Part shown: positions 22,401 through 37,400 of the stretch, piece by piece
Layout of the letters: every line of letters starts with the position of its first letter
Position numbering within the stretch: position 1 is the stretch's first letter
From: Onthophagus taurus
Taxonomy: Eukaryota > Arthropoda > Insecta > Coleoptera > Scarabaeidae
Direction: 5' to 3'
Length of the DNA: 64,000 bases
NCBI RefSeq assembly: GCF_036711975.1
Contig: NC_091968.1
Location: forward strand, 2,418,001-2,482,000
Notes under the pieces: generated by a model
What the model saw: the letters and a program-made list of their open reading frames with translations, nothing else
Told to the model about the DNA's origin: nothing
Database searches by the model: none
Program-made: the position numbers and the translations under genes

Positions 22401-25400
22401 TGTTCCAGTTTTGTTAAAGTTGTATTTTTTTTTCAAAGGACCAACTTTGATCCTAAAAAAAAAAGCTAATTGTCAACGATATCAATTTATAAATACTTTT
22501 ACTTTTTCTAGATAAATAGAATCTAGTATATGGAAATTAAGACTATGAAAACATCTGTGAGGTGGGGGCCATGAAGTAGAAGATTTAGGGTTAGCAGGTC
22601 AAGAATTTTGGCAATGTTTGGTTAGATTCTCTATGTCTATAAATTCTTATCTACTAAGTGTGTTGACGATCAACTTCTTTTTCACAAACAAAAACTTCCC
22701 AGCATCCTTCACGAAGAAGATCCAGAATTTGTCGTTGCAATCTAACCTCTATTTGGAAGGTTAATACTTAATACACAAACTTTATGAAACCCTCAATCCT
22801 TTTGAATTTATCATTTCTTAGTTGTTTCAATACAATTTCTTTGATTTTATTGTAACTCAATACAGTGTCATAGTGGAGACAAGCTTTTTTATCACAGTAG
22901 CTACATCACAAAAAGGCTCCACACTTATTATCACCAAATCATTTTGGGAATGAATATCCAACGAGATATTGATCCCCTTGTTTTTTTAACTCTTCATCGG
23001 CTTCTATTTTTATTAATTCAAGCGTATCCACGTGTACAATATCGAACAGATATCTACGTTGTTGATAATTTGATCAAGTACATCTTATAGTTTTTGTAAA
23101 TTTTTCAGTTAAATCTATAAATTTTTTGTAACTGCGTAATTCCACCGACATGTTGACTAATTGGAAACGATGCGGTTTCTAACTAAATCGATACATCAAC
23201 TCGCGTCCGCCTTGGTCAACAAGTATTGACATAACGACATTTTATTTACAATTGTATAGTTTTGACTTCACACAAAAAAATTAAAAGACCTTAATTCTTT
23301 TATGTGAATCGCAAATACTTAATTATAAAAAATGCGGATGTAATTACAAAAACTATTTGGTCCAAAAATCATTAGATTCCGTTCATATTTCAAGAGTACC
23401 AAGAGTCTTTCCCAGGACCGTACGAGTTTTTGCAATTTTGGCACTCTACCAGGTACCATTTTATACTCATTTTGTATTAACGAGTTCTTCATAAATATCA
23501 AGGTTTTAAGTTACGTTAGCTTTCTAACCATAAACTTGTAACAAATCATAAATAGTTTAACATCTACTTCATAACTTGTCAAAATTATCACGGAGAAAAA
23601 ATGCGTCCAGAGTGTTTTTCTGGTAAATTTTCTCACTTAAATTATTGGCCTTGGATTAACTTGCTTTGAAGTTAGATTGACTAACTTTTCCAACAAAGAG
23701 TCCATCTTGAATTACGATGGGTTTGACTTAATCTGTTTGGGGTTACACTGCTATCGAGTTGGGTTGCTTTTGAGTTGCAGTGACTTGCAGCGTTGGAGTT
23801 ATGTTAGCTTTGCCAATAACACAACAGTTTTGAATTGCGATGGAGTAGGAGAATACGATGATTGCGATAAAATACATGAATTTGGAAATGAAGGTTGTTA
23901 CAGAAAAGAAAGCACAATTCTGATCTTCATTCTACAGCACAATAGATTTGTTATGTTGAGACATGCTAAGTGTTCCAATCACTAATTTAAAAAGTTTTTG
24001 TGTTGAGACTTTGTTCGATTTTTCGATCCTTCTACAAGACGAATTTTTCATGATAATAAATAATTCCCCTTTATAACACCAAAAAATGACAGCATATTGA
24101 TTGATTTTATGTTAATAAATTTCCCATGAAAAATTCAATATCGGTTGGAAAAATGTATATATCTCCAAAGAAATAGATAACGACATCGAAAATGAGGCCG
24201 ATCAATTTGTTTGTTTCCCCCGCATGTTTGACATGATCTTCGCCCCATTTCTAATAGGGAGGAAACCTTTCAGGGACTAGTAAGGTCGACCGCTGAAAGG
24301 GGCCCCAGTGAAAAGCCCCCGCTTTAGGTTGTTTCCCTTCTTAGTTCCAGCCCGAGCGAAAATTTATTTGCACGCCATAAATCTAGGTCTTGAATGAGAC
24401 TCTAATTGCGTGCAGGCGATTTAACCATCCTAATATAGCCCTCCAAGACAATATTATACCCCTCTCTAGTTATTTTCGTAATTAACCGTTGGTAGTTGTG
24501 TTTAGAAATTTTCTGCAATTTCTTTAAATTAGTTCCGTTTGAATGCATTTCGCGGTAATAACAATTTCAAAGTCTAAAATGTATTTTAGTCCTTTGCGAA
24601 TAGGGATAATAATAAAGAAGTTGGTAATAGCCCCGTGGTGGAGTAATTAAGAACTCTGACGACGTAAATTCGCATTTCGAGGTCGTTGCATTTCATATTT
24701 AACGAGGTGGGTGTCTTTGTTCTTAACCAAAGTTCGTTTCATTAACGTATACTCTATTTTTTAATTCGAAGGAGTAAAATGAAAAGTCACCTTTACACAG
24801 TGTAATTTTTCACTTTTAAGTTAATTTTTGGCGGGAGATTTAAAACTAGAGAGAATTTTAAATAAACTGTAGTTATGAATTTAATTACTTATTTGTTTAA
24901 ACATAATAAACACCAGGGCGTACTTACTTACTTTGTCCCACATAAAATGCAACATGTCAATATGTCTGAAGACGCACGGCTAAACCCGAAACTTTCTAGT
25001 TCTAGGTATAGTGTTAGTTCTAGTTTTAGTTCAATAAAAATATGCAAATTTTATGCTAACTAGCGCTACTTACCACCTACCAGCCATCTTAAAAGAGGTA
25101 CGGCTAAACGGAATTTTATAAATTCTTGCAAATTTTGAGGTTGAGCAGCTCTAATCAACTTAGTTAGAACTGCACCATATTCCTCATTATTTCTACCATC
25201 AGAGAAAAAAAAATATTTTTGTCGTTTTGTATTTCTCAAGAAACAAGTTTTTCTTATATTTTTTACAAATTTTGGGTTGATAAGAATTTCTGATCAATTT
25301 AGTTTTGCTTGCATCGTAGTCTTCATCATCTTAAAACAGCAAATATGAAGAAAAAATCTTTAGTCATGTCCTATTTTCATTGAAAACCAGTTTTCCTTAA

Positions 25401-28400
25401 AATCTAACAAATTTCAAAATATTATATCAAATATTATTCATTTTAAAATATTTTTGTCGTCTTGTATTTCTCTAGAAATAGGTTTTTCTTATATTCTAGC
25501 AAATTTCGAAAATAACAGAATTTCTGATTAATTTAATGTAATTTAAATTGCATCGTATTCCTCATCTAATCACAAATACAAAAAGAATATTATTTCTGTC
25601 AATATTCATTTCTCTGGAGGTGTGGTTTTCTTGTAATTCTAGTCGAGTTCGGGTTGAGCAGGATTTCTGATCGACTTAGTTTGAAGCCCATCATATTCCT
25701 CATCATGCATAGTAACAAATAGAAAAAGAAAATTATTATTGTCAGTTTCTATTTTTCTGTAGAAAGTAGTTTTCTGGTATATTTGCAAATTTCGAGTTGG
25801 GCAGAAATACTGATCAACTTCGTTCGAAGTGCATCATATTCTTCATCAACTGTAACAGCAAATACATAAAGAAAATACGTTTGACAATTGCCAATTTTAT
25901 GGAAAACCGAACGACAGATTTCTAAGAAAGATAATATTTCAAATTTGAGCAGCCTTAGAGGTTAGGCATACTTGGAAATACATTAATTTCCCTACATTCA
26001 TCGATATGATATATCTTAGGATCTAAGCATCTATTTACGATTCTCGTGCAAATTGTTGTTTTGATGGCTTTATAAGGATAATTAACATCAACTTATACAA
26101 ACTTCATCAAAATCTTTATTTTTAACATGAAATTGACAACAATTAACCCGACTTTAATAGTCACAAGCCAATCTATGCAACATCATATAAACTTCCATGT
26201 TTAACCGCAAGTTTAACTTCAACGAATCTTTAATTTTTGATCGAAAATCTAATTTCAACTTCAATTCAATCTAAATAAACTTCATCAAAACCTTCTTTAT
26301 TAATAGGATATTCTTCATCAACCTCAATTCTAATCTACTAAACTTTACAATAATCTTCATTTCTAACAAGAAATTTAACATCAACCCAAGAACTTCAAAA
26401 AATCTAATCTCATCCATAAAACATCGTGTAATCATTATTTTTTTGATTCAGAAAATCATGACAAAAGATATAAAAACAGAAGTAAAAAAACATTATTCTA
26501 TAATTAACAACATCAATATCCAACTATACTATACATACCAAGAATTAACTATCACTTTACACTTCGAAGAAATAGAAGAAATAATAGTAAACATAGAACA
26601 AACACAGAAGGAGAAGTTGTTCCGAGAATGGGAAAAGAAAGACAAAAAATTGAAACAACTTCGAGAAGAACAAAGAATGGAGAAGAATAGGAATACGACA
26701 TCAACAAGAGAGAATTTAACAACACATAAATTTCATAAAAGAGTTACAAATATGTCAGACACCGTTTAATCAAAACGAAATGAATTTACTAGAAAAGGGG
26801 ACTGAAATATTCCATATATAAAACAACCAACCTCAGAAAAACAGCATTAGAACTAGAAGCAGCTACGAGAGGACTGCCAAAAGAAGAAGAAATACACAAA
26901 ACCTTACAACAAATACTAATGAAAGAAGAAACTAAAATAACAAAAAGGAAGAAAAAGAACAACGAAAAAACAGAAAAGAAAAGGAAAAATGAAGAAAAGA
27001 CATTGAAAACCATCAAAGAGAAAATAGAAAAAAATTATTTAACCTTTACTAAGGGCGATAAAAGTGCAGGTTTAGTCATTTTGGATAAGATAAATTATAT
27101 AGAAAAAACCGAAGAATTCCTTAACGATAACAATTTCATAAAAACCCTAAAAAATCCTACTAACTCCTTCCATGAAAAAGTTAAGAAAATAATAAACAAT
27201 AGTAAAACTACTTTAACGAAATATGGCAGAAATGTAAGATCAATCATCCCAATGAACTCGAAAATACCTAGATTGTATGCATTGCCTAAGCTGCATAAAC
27301 AGAACATGCCCATAAGACCAATAATAACCAGCATCGACTCAAGTACTTACAAAATATCAAAATTTCTAATAGACATTTTCAAAACAAATATTAACTTCCA
27401 ACCAACACACACTATTCGGAATAGATCAGAAATAATAACAGAACTGAGCACAATGTCACTGCCAAAAGATTTTACTATTCTATCCTTCGACATCGTCAAC
27501 CTGTATACCAACATCCCCACCAGACAAACATTGAACATTATTAAAGACATTCTATCACATAACATAACAGACCTAAATGATCGTAATAACATTTTCAACC
27601 TATTCGAGATCAGTTTACAACAAAATTTCTGCAAATTCAATAATAATATATATTCATACGAAGAGGGTTTACCAATGGGGTCTCCTTTGAGCAGTTTGAT
27701 CTCTGACATATTTCTAAATGAGATGGAAACTAAACTTATAATTAATAAAGATAATAATCCATATTTTGAAATCATAAAATTTTGGAAAAGGTATGTAGAT
27801 GACATACTAGTCATTGTTAATACTAAAGACAACAACACTATAAACAAGATTCATAATATATTAACTCAATACACAGCAAGATACAATTTACGATAGAACA
27901 AGAGAAAAATAACGAAATAAACTACCTAGACATAAACATAAAAAGAACACAGGATAACGGTTTTATATTTAACACATACAGAAAACCAACACAGACAGAT
28001 GCAGTCATACCCTACGACTCATATCACTGTAACGCACATAAACTAGCTGCTTTTAGATCACACATACATAGAGCATACAATTCAAAAATGAACACAGAAA
28101 ACCTTACCACCGAAATAAATACAATCTACCAAGTTGCGAAAAATAATAACTTCCCAATTTACATAATAAATAATATTATAAACAAACAACAGAAAAAACA
28201 AAAAATGATTAATTGTACCGCTCTAAAGAATCAACACAATGAAGATCAAAGTATTTATTATAGAGCTATAACATTCCAAGGCAACATATCCAATAAAATA
28301 AAACAGAGTTTAAAACAATATAATATAAATCTTAATTTCAAACCAAATAAAACATTAGAAAGAATGCTTATAAACAATAAGGACAAAATAAATAAACTGG

Positions 28401-31400
28401 ACGATAATGGTGTGTACATACTAGAGTGCGACACTTGTAAAGCAGCGTACATTGGAGAAACAGAACTCAACAATTTGGGTTTAGCCGTACGTCTAAAGAC
28501 GGCTAAATCCGAATGATTCTAGTTCTTGGTGTAGCGCTACATAACAATTATAACTAGAACTAACACAAAATCTAGAAATAGAAAGTTTCGGGTTTAGCCG
28601 TGCGTCATCAGACTCAATTTTACTAACTTTGCTAGTTTTTTCTCCAGATTCATCATTCGAATATTATATGTGGAAGAGAAGGAAAACAAAAACTCCAGTT
28701 TTTGGCAGTTTTTTCAATTTTTATATATTTTTCGGCCTTTTATTTCAAAATTTAAAGTTTTTTATTCTTACTTATTATTAATCAATCATTTTTCAAATAT
28801 TTGTAATCGTTTTTGGCCTTGAAATATTTAATACGTAATAACTCAGAACTTAACCTCAATTTTTGCAACGTGATTTAGAAGAAATGTGTTTAACAGACTG
28901 TTCAATATTTTTACATAAATTCTCAAGTATCAACTTGTGGTTCAATTAATTGACGTTGTGTCCGAGGATGACTTCACAGTTGAAACACGTGTAACACATA
29001 AAAATAATAAAATACTTATACGATTCATCTTTTAAGGTCAAAAACTGGAGTTTTTGTTTTCCTTTTCTTCCACATATAATGAATTTTTCTAGTTCTAGGT
29101 CTAGTGTTAGTTCTAGTTTTACACTATCACTAGAACTAACACAAGACCTAGAACTAGAATCATTTGGGTTTAGCCGTACGTCTCTAAAAACGGCTAAATC
29201 CGAATGATTCTAGTTTTAGATATAATGTTAGTTCTAGTTTTGCACTTGCACCATTACTAGGAGTAACATTATACCTAGAACTAGAATCATTTGGGTTTAG
29301 CCGTACGTCTCTTAAGACGGCTAAACCCGAATGATTCTAGTTCTTGGTATAGTGCTACATAACAATTAAAACTAGAACTAACACTAGACCTAGAACTAGA
29401 AAGTTTCGGATTTAGCTGTGCGTCTGAAGACGCTAGCACTATCAACTAGATAGTTAACTAGAACTAACACTAGAACTAGAACTAGAAACATTCGGATTTA
29501 GCCGCACGTCTCTCACGACGGCTAAACCCGAATGATTCTAGTTCTAGGTCTTGTGCTAATTCCAGTATTGCCGTTTCGGTACAATTGTCATGAATAAAGT
29601 ACGTGAATCCAGTACAAAATTTTGTAATCAGTACAATTGTACTAAAATCAATAGATTTTTAGGGAATGCAGTAACACTTTATAGTAACAATTAATGAAAA
29701 ATTCATCGTGTCACCAATGAGCCCAGTGACAACCTAATTTTAGAAGTTTTACAAATTTTGTTTTACCTAAAAAAAGAAAGGTCTCCTATTTTCTTTCTCA
29801 ATTCAGTAAATTTTTTTGATTTTCGGTACGAATTTTGTTACATTTACAGTGGGTCAGTTAAGTATTTGCACAGGACAAATTTACTAAAAAAAAAAGCTAA
29901 ACAGCATATGAAGCATTATTTTTTTTACATTTTCTCTAATCGGATACATGTTCTGAGAAATAGTATACATTTGAAATAAATAATAAGCATTTTCCGAATG
30001 GAATATTGAGTAAAATCTGAAATACGATGTCACAAAAGTATTTGTACACTAGTATTTCGGACAAGTCTAGACACGCACAGAGACCGAAGCGTTAGTTGTA
30101 CATCAGTTGTATGTATGTAGGAAAGCGGAGGGTATGCTACGCACACACCAATAGGCCCCAACGGGCCCCTTGTACATCCTCCTACACTGTCTCCGGCTAC
30201 ATCAACCAGCCTAAGGAATTTCCGAAGGCTAGGATACAGCTCAGAGGTGTGTTCCTGATGCCATCTGTGGTCGGCCATTCCTCTCCGAAGTCTCTCATTC
30301 TGAGGTCTTGCAGAGTGGGGCATTCACACAAGATGTGTCGGACCGTCTCCTCGCTCTCTTTACAGAGGCGACAGAGAGGACTAATAGCAAGCTTAAGGTT
30401 ATAAAGATGCTTGTTTACCTTACAGTGACCCGTGACGAGTCCCGTTACAGTTCGTAGAGCGTTTCTACCAAGCCTTACGAAAGACAAGGCTGCCTCTGCT
30501 GAAGGATAATGTAATACTTCCTTAGACAGATGGCAACCCTTAACCCTATCCCACCAGTTCATGAACTTTTTGTGGGTAAAATCTTTAATTATCTCAATCT
30601 GAGTTGATAAGGACGGAGCGATTATCGGTTCAGGCGAACATGGCGCTCGCTTGGCAGCCCTTTTGGCAAGCCCTTTTGGCAAGCCTATCAGCGTGCTTGT
30701 TACCTGAACAAGTCGAGTGTCCTTTTATCCATTGAAGTATGACACAGTTATGCACTGCGGCCTTCTCCAATGTCAGATGACAACCCATAACAAGTCCTGA
30801 GGTAATTGTTATTCTACTCAGGGCTAAAATAGCTTGTCTACTGTCAGTATAAATTGTAAAAGTCTTACCTACCAAGTTGGATCTGACAATAACGTCAGCG
30901 GCAAGTTGTATGGCGATTAACTCCGCCTGTATGACGGTGGTACTTATACCTAAAGGTTCAGATACGTGGAGTCGGAGATCGTACGAGAAGACTCCGGCTC
31001 CAGCTCCTTCCCGTCTCTTTGAACCATCAGTGTAGATTTTAAGGCTGTTTTTTACCTCTACTTCTGTGGAGCTTGGGTGGGTGAGATATTTCTTCGTAAA
31101 AATGTGTTGTAGGGGTGTAAAGTCCGTTACACACTCCAGAATTGGTGAGTAATCCACCATTTCATTCCAGAGATTGGCATTTTTACTATTTCTCTCACCC
31201 ATTAGAATTCCTGCTGCTCGCAGTCGAGTCATGGTCACCAATGCCACCTCTTGGATGAACAAATGAAGTGGCGTTAGGTTTAACATGTTTTCCATGGCTG
31301 CAGTGGGGGTAGTCCGCAGCGCACCTGTAACATACAAACACGCAAGTCTCTGTACTTTATTAAGTGCAGTAGTGGATGTAGACTGAAGGGTCTTTGACCA

Positions 31401-34400
31401 CCATACTACTGCACCATAAGTAAGCATAGGTCGGATTACAGCCGTGTAAATCCAGAGGGCATTTCTGGGTGACAAACCCCATGTCTTACCTATAGCCCTC
31501 CGGCATTGACCGAATGCAACGTACGCTTTTTTTACTCTATTATCTAGGTGGGCTCTCCATGTCATTTTATTGTCAAGTGTGATGCCCAGATATTTAACTT
31601 CTTTTGACAATACCAATGGAGTATCAACCTTCCTCATCCGTGTGAAAAGAATCAACTCTGTTTTCTTAGGATTCACAGAGAGTCTTTGTTCGTCACACCA
31701 AGTCTCTATCAGTTTGAGAGCTACTTGCATCCTGTCAAACAGCACGTTTATATACTTGCCTTTGACGAGAATGGTTAAATCATCTGCGTAACCAACTGTG
31801 ATAAAGTTGGCTTCGGCGAGGCGGTTCAAGAGGCTATCCAGGGTGAGGTTCCACAAAAGTGGGGATAGTACACCCCCTTGTGGACAGCCTCGAGTAACTC
31901 CTCCTTGAAGACTGACATCGCCAGCCCTAAGCTTAACTATCCTATGTTTAAGAGTGTTCTCAATCCATCCACAAAGAGTCGGTGGAACATTATGCTCTAA
32001 CAAGGCATCGTTAATACCAGAGAAAGTTGTTTTATCAAAAGCTCCCTCTATATCTACGAAAACCCCCAGGGCGGACTCCTTTAGGTCCAGCGCCCCACCA
32101 ACAAAGCTGGTCACTGAGTGAAGAGCCGTTAGTGTGGACTTGCCCTGAGTGTAAGCGTGTTGATTAGGATTTACTGGTTTAGTTGGAAGACAGAAATCTC
32201 TAATATAGCGATCACACAGTCTCTCCAGAGTTTTCAAAAGAAAGGATTGGTCTAAACGATTTCGGTGTGAAATAATCAAGCTTACCCGGTTTTGGTATGA
32301 AGTTCACTGTGACCTCACGCCATCGACTGGGTATATAGCGCAGCGCCAGGCATGCTTGGAAGATTTCCACCAGGTGAGGTACTAAATCCTCCAGACCCCA
32401 TTGTAAAAGGGCTGGTATAATACCATCTGGTCCTGGTGTCTTGAACGGCGAGAAACTGTTGATGGCCCACCGTATTTTATCCTCCCTGCAGATCTCTTCG
32501 GCTGAAATCCAATCATCTGCAGTAGGTTCATGGTTGGTGTCCTGTTGTATTTGTACGGAACTTCCGGAACCTGAAAAATGAAAACATACATCAGTTGTTG
32601 TTAAGATAACATCCTTACAGACGCGTGCTAATAAATAACCTATCGTATCGTATCAGTGTTTGAGTCAAAATGCCGAAAACTAAAGAATTGTCTATTTCGG
32701 AGAAAGTACAAATTATAGGCTTGTTTAAAGAGAAGAAAAGTTTGCGAGAAATTGCTAAAATTATTAAACGGCCACACTCTACTGTTCGCTATATAATTAC
32801 CAAGTTTAACACCAGCAAAAGTGTAGAAAACATGCATCGCTCTGGACGACCGAGAATACTAAGCCATCGTGAACAACGGGCTATTCTGAAAGAAGTCCAA
32901 GATAATCCCAAAACTAGCGCTCAAAATTTGGCTGTACATATCGCAGAGAGGTTCATCCTGAAACCGTAAGAAGAGTTCTCCGTAAAGCCGGCTACCATGG
33001 AAGAGTAGCACGTAAAAAGCCGTTCATAAGTGAGCGAACTACATTTTGCAAATGAATATGTGAATAAACCTCTAGAGTTTTGGAAGAATATTATTTTTAG
33101 CGACGAGTCAAAATATAACTTATTTTCATCTGACGGCCGACAAATGATTTGGCGAAAAGCAAACACAGATCTTCAAACGAAAAATTTAATTCCAACGGTA
33201 AAGCATGGGGGAGGGCACGTTCTCGTTTGGGCTTGCATGTCGTACAATGGAGTGGGAAATTTACACTTTATTGATAACATTATGGATGCTAAAACCTACC
33301 TTAAGATTTTGCAAGGTAATTTATTGAGTAGTGCACGTAAAATGGGTCTAGAGGACAGCTTTATGTTCCAGCAAGACAACTACCCTAAGCATACAGCAAG
33401 GATCCTTAAGGAATGGTTTTTATATACAGGGCTTAAAACGCTTCCACACCCACCCCAAAGTCCAGACTTTAACCCAATTGAAAATTTGTTTAAACATTAA
33501 TATTAGAAAACATCAAATACACAATCGAAATGATTTAAAAACACACCTGAAGTCAGAATGGAAGAAAATTTCCCAAGAAATAACAGCCAAATTGGTAATG
33601 TCCATGCCAAAACGATTACAAGCCGTTATAAATGCTAACGGAATGCATACCAAGTATTAGATAGTTGGTTTAAGAGGCTTAAGAGTTCTGTTATTGTTTT
33701 CATTTGTGTAAATAAAATATAGTTTAAAATTTGACTTTGTTTACCTCCTTTGCAATTTCTATTGAAAATATTAGGTGTAGAAATACTTAAGTGACCCACT
33801 GTATTTTCTTCTGTGCGGCAATACTGGCTAGTTCTAGTGATAGAAGACCTAGAACTAGAATCATTCGGGTTTAGCCATACTGAGAAACGTCCGGCTAAAC
33901 CCGAATGTTTTTAGACGGCTTCGAATTTTAAAACACTCCTCCGAATTAAAAAAATAGAGTATACCATACAAGTAATTGCGATGTGGATCGATTTGGCTTG
34001 ACTTGGTGTTTTCAAAAATCTTAGTAATAATTAAAAACCCGTGCGACGATAGCAACAAACCTCCCAGCAACAAACTTTTACCCGTAATTTCCTATTTACT
34101 TTCTTGGCTGATATCTTCCTTATAATTAGGGATAGCGAAAAACTAAATGCACCACTTGAAAGCTTGAATCTTTCTCTATCTAAATTCGTCTGCCGATAAG
34201 TTGATATTAAGATCAATAAAAAATGAAGAACACCGCGCTGTACTTAAAATAGCTCAAAATTACCAAACTTCAAGGCCTTGTGCAATTGTTACGAAACCGA
34301 ATTTTAAAAAACTGTTATCACAGTCAGAAAGGGCGTTCCTTCAGCTATCTTAATCACACTTTTGCACACGTACATTTTTGGCCAAAAACTACTAAATTTA

Positions 34401-37400
34401 TACGATTTAGCCATTCTTAAACCCTGTTCGGGTCGATAACTTTCTTATATGAGCAGGAGAAAACTCTAGAACCATATCTATCTTATCGGAAATTTCCTGC
34501 TCTTTCTAGTGGTGTATAACACGCGACGATCGCGCGCTTGCACAAACACGTTTTGTGCCAGAAACTACAAACGTTGTGGATTTTTCTGTTTCTAGTTAAC
34601 TCCCATTTGTGACAGAGTCTGTCACGACGACCTGAGTGAAAATCATTATAAACGATTTATGGAAAAATCCCTGAAATCGGTCTAAAGATTTAACTTTTGT
34701 GCAATTTTTTGGTATAGATTTCATAATTGTTCCCTCATTTTTAACCGTTTAACGGTTAGCGGCTTTTATAGAGACCACTTGTCAATAAGGTCAAATAGTT
34801 GCATTACGATAACTAAATCGTTTCTAAAAACGAAAAAATAATTTACCCGTTAAACGGTTTAACGAGTTATGACGCAATCGATATTTTTTTCAAATGGCAA
34901 TCCCCCATTTTTATTACGGAATACAAAAGAAGATTTTTTTCTGAATCTATACTCTCTTTTTAAACCAGGAGGAGTAAACGCGAAAGTCAGATTTACACTA
35001 GGAAAAATCACCAGAAAATATCACTAGATATTTTTTGGCGGTAAATTTAAATTAATAATTATTATTATTTATTTATTTACTTATTATTGTATTTATTTTC
35101 GTTTGTTATCGTCAACACTAAACATACAAATTAACATTGAAGTTATGAGTGTATTTATTTCAAAATATAATAAAGAAGGGTTTAAGAACCCAAAATGTAC
35201 AATAATGACACGAAACTGTCGCATTGTCAATAACCTAACCTTCAAATTCAAAATTGCCTGTGTGTGAACCTTCCTCGCATTCAACCAATCACGTGCAAGG
35301 TCAATCTGGTGACAAATTTAAAATACTCCTCCTGGTTTTAAAACAGAGTATAATTGCCAAAGAAAACTTCAAGGTATAATTAATGTTTGTAAACAAAACT
35401 AACCTTACCTAACATTCCTTCACGCTATAATTGACATTACAAAAAAAAACTTCACGCTATAATTGCCATTACTAATTGCCAAAGAAAACTTCATGGTATA
35501 ATTAATGTTTGTAAACAAAACTAACCTTACCTCACATTCCTTCACGCTATAATTGACATTACAAAAGAAAACTTCACGCTATAATTGCCATTACTAATTG
35601 CCAAAGAAAACTTCAAGGTATAATTAATGTTTGTAAACAAAACTAACCTTACCTCACATTCCTTCACGCTATAATTGACATTACAAAAGAAAACTTCACG
35701 CTATAATTGCCATTACTAATTGCCAAAGAAAACTTCATGGTATAATTAATGTTTGTAAACAAAACTAACCTTACCGAACATTCCTTCACGCTATAATTGA
35801 CATTACAAAAGAAAACTTCACGCTATAATTGCCATTACTAATTGCCAAAGAAAACTTCATGGTATAATTAATGTTTGTAAACAAAACTAACCTTACCTCA
35901 CATTCCTTCACGCTATAATTGACATTACAAAAGAAAACTTCACGCTATAATTGCCATTACTAATTGCCAAAGAAAACTTCAAGGTATAATTAATGTTTGT
36001 AAACAAAACTAACCTTACCTCACATTCCTTCACGCTATAATTGACATTACAAAAGAAAACTTCACGCTATAATTGCCATTACTAATTGCCAAAGAAAACT
36101 TCATAGTATAATTAATGTTTGTAAACAAAACTAACCTTACCGAACGTTCCTTCACGCTATAATTGACATTACAAAAGAAAACTTCACGCTATAATTGCCA
36201 TTACTAATTGCCAAAGAAAACTTCAAGGTATAATTAATGTTTGTAAACAAAACTAACCTTACCGAACATTCCTTCACGCTATAATTGACATTACAAAAGA
36301 AAACTTCACGCTATAATTGCCATTACTAATTGCCAAAGAAAACTTCATGGTATAATTAATGTTTGTAAACAAAACTAACCTTACCGAACATTCCTTCACG
36401 CTATAATTGACATTACAAAAGAAAACTTCACGCTATAATTGCCATTACTAATTGCCAAAGAAAACTTCATGGTATAATTAATGTTTGTAAACAAAACTAA
36501 CCTTACCTCACATTCCTTCACGCTATAATTGACATTACAAAAGAAAACTTCACGCTATAATTGCCATTACTAATTGCCAAAGAAAACTTCAAGGTATAAT
36601 TAATGTTTGTAAACAAAACTAACCTTACCTCACATTCCTTCACGCTATAATTGACATTACAAAAGAAAACTTCACGCTATAATTGCCATTACTAATTGCC
36701 AAAGAAAACTTCATGGTATAATTAATGTTTGTAAACAAAACTAACCTTACCGAACATTCCTTCACGCTATAATTGACATTACAAAAGAAAACTTCACGCT
36801 ATAATTGCCATTACAAATTGCCAAAGAATACTTCATGGTATAATTAATGTTTGTAAACAAAACTAACCTTACCTAACATTCAGCGTCTGAAGACACAGGG
36901 CTAAACCCGAAACTTAAAAATATACAACTTAGCGCTGAATAACAATTAAAACTAGAACTAACACTTGCACTAGAACTATACTCTGTTTTTAAACCAGGAG
37001 GAGTAAACGTGAAAGTCAGATTTACACTAGGAAAAATCACCAGAAAATATCACTAGATATTTTGGCGGTAAATTTAAATTAATAATTATTATTTATTTAT
37101 TTACTTATTATTGTATTTATTTTCGTTTGTTATCGTCAACACTATACATACAAATTAACATTGAAGTTATGAGTGTATTTATTTCAAAATATAATAAAAA
37201 AGGGTTTAAGAACGCAAAATATACAATAATGACACGAAACTGTCGAATTATCAATTACCTAACCTTCAAATTCAAAATTGCCTGTGTGTGCAAGGTCAAT
37301 CTGGTGATAAATTTAAAATACTCCTCCTGGTTTAAAAACAGAGTATAGTACATTCAATATTAATATTGGTTACATAAGAAAATTTTCGAGAAAAATTAGT

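Larger units (their letters stand above)
29847..33801 (+). mobile_element. Tc1-like transposon split by a retrotransposon
   Basis: Termini CAGTGGGTCAGTTAAGTATT and the inverted AATACTTAAGTGACCCACTG, each next to TA (29845-29846 and 33802-33803), the Tc1/mariner target. Removing the 2.48-kb retrotransposon insertion at 30111-32586 leaves an element of about 1.47 kb, a normal length for an autonomous Tc1. It encodes a DD34E transposase. Confidence 0.92.

Noticed and set aside
23677..23985. 102-codon frame at the end of the 1.79-kb repeats
   Set aside because: Starts in repeat DNA, no homologous feature, not present in other units.
24235..24360. GC-rich patch considered as an rRNA or snRNA fragment
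   Set aside because: No recognisable core motif or foldable arms were found on reading.
35352..36881. Regular 122-bp repeats considered as a CRISPR-like array
   Set aside because: Whole units repeat with no unique spacers, and the context is an insect-type nuclear genome.
37127..37348. 73-codon frame inside MITE copy 2
   Set aside because: Not open in copy 1 and runs through the terminal repeat.
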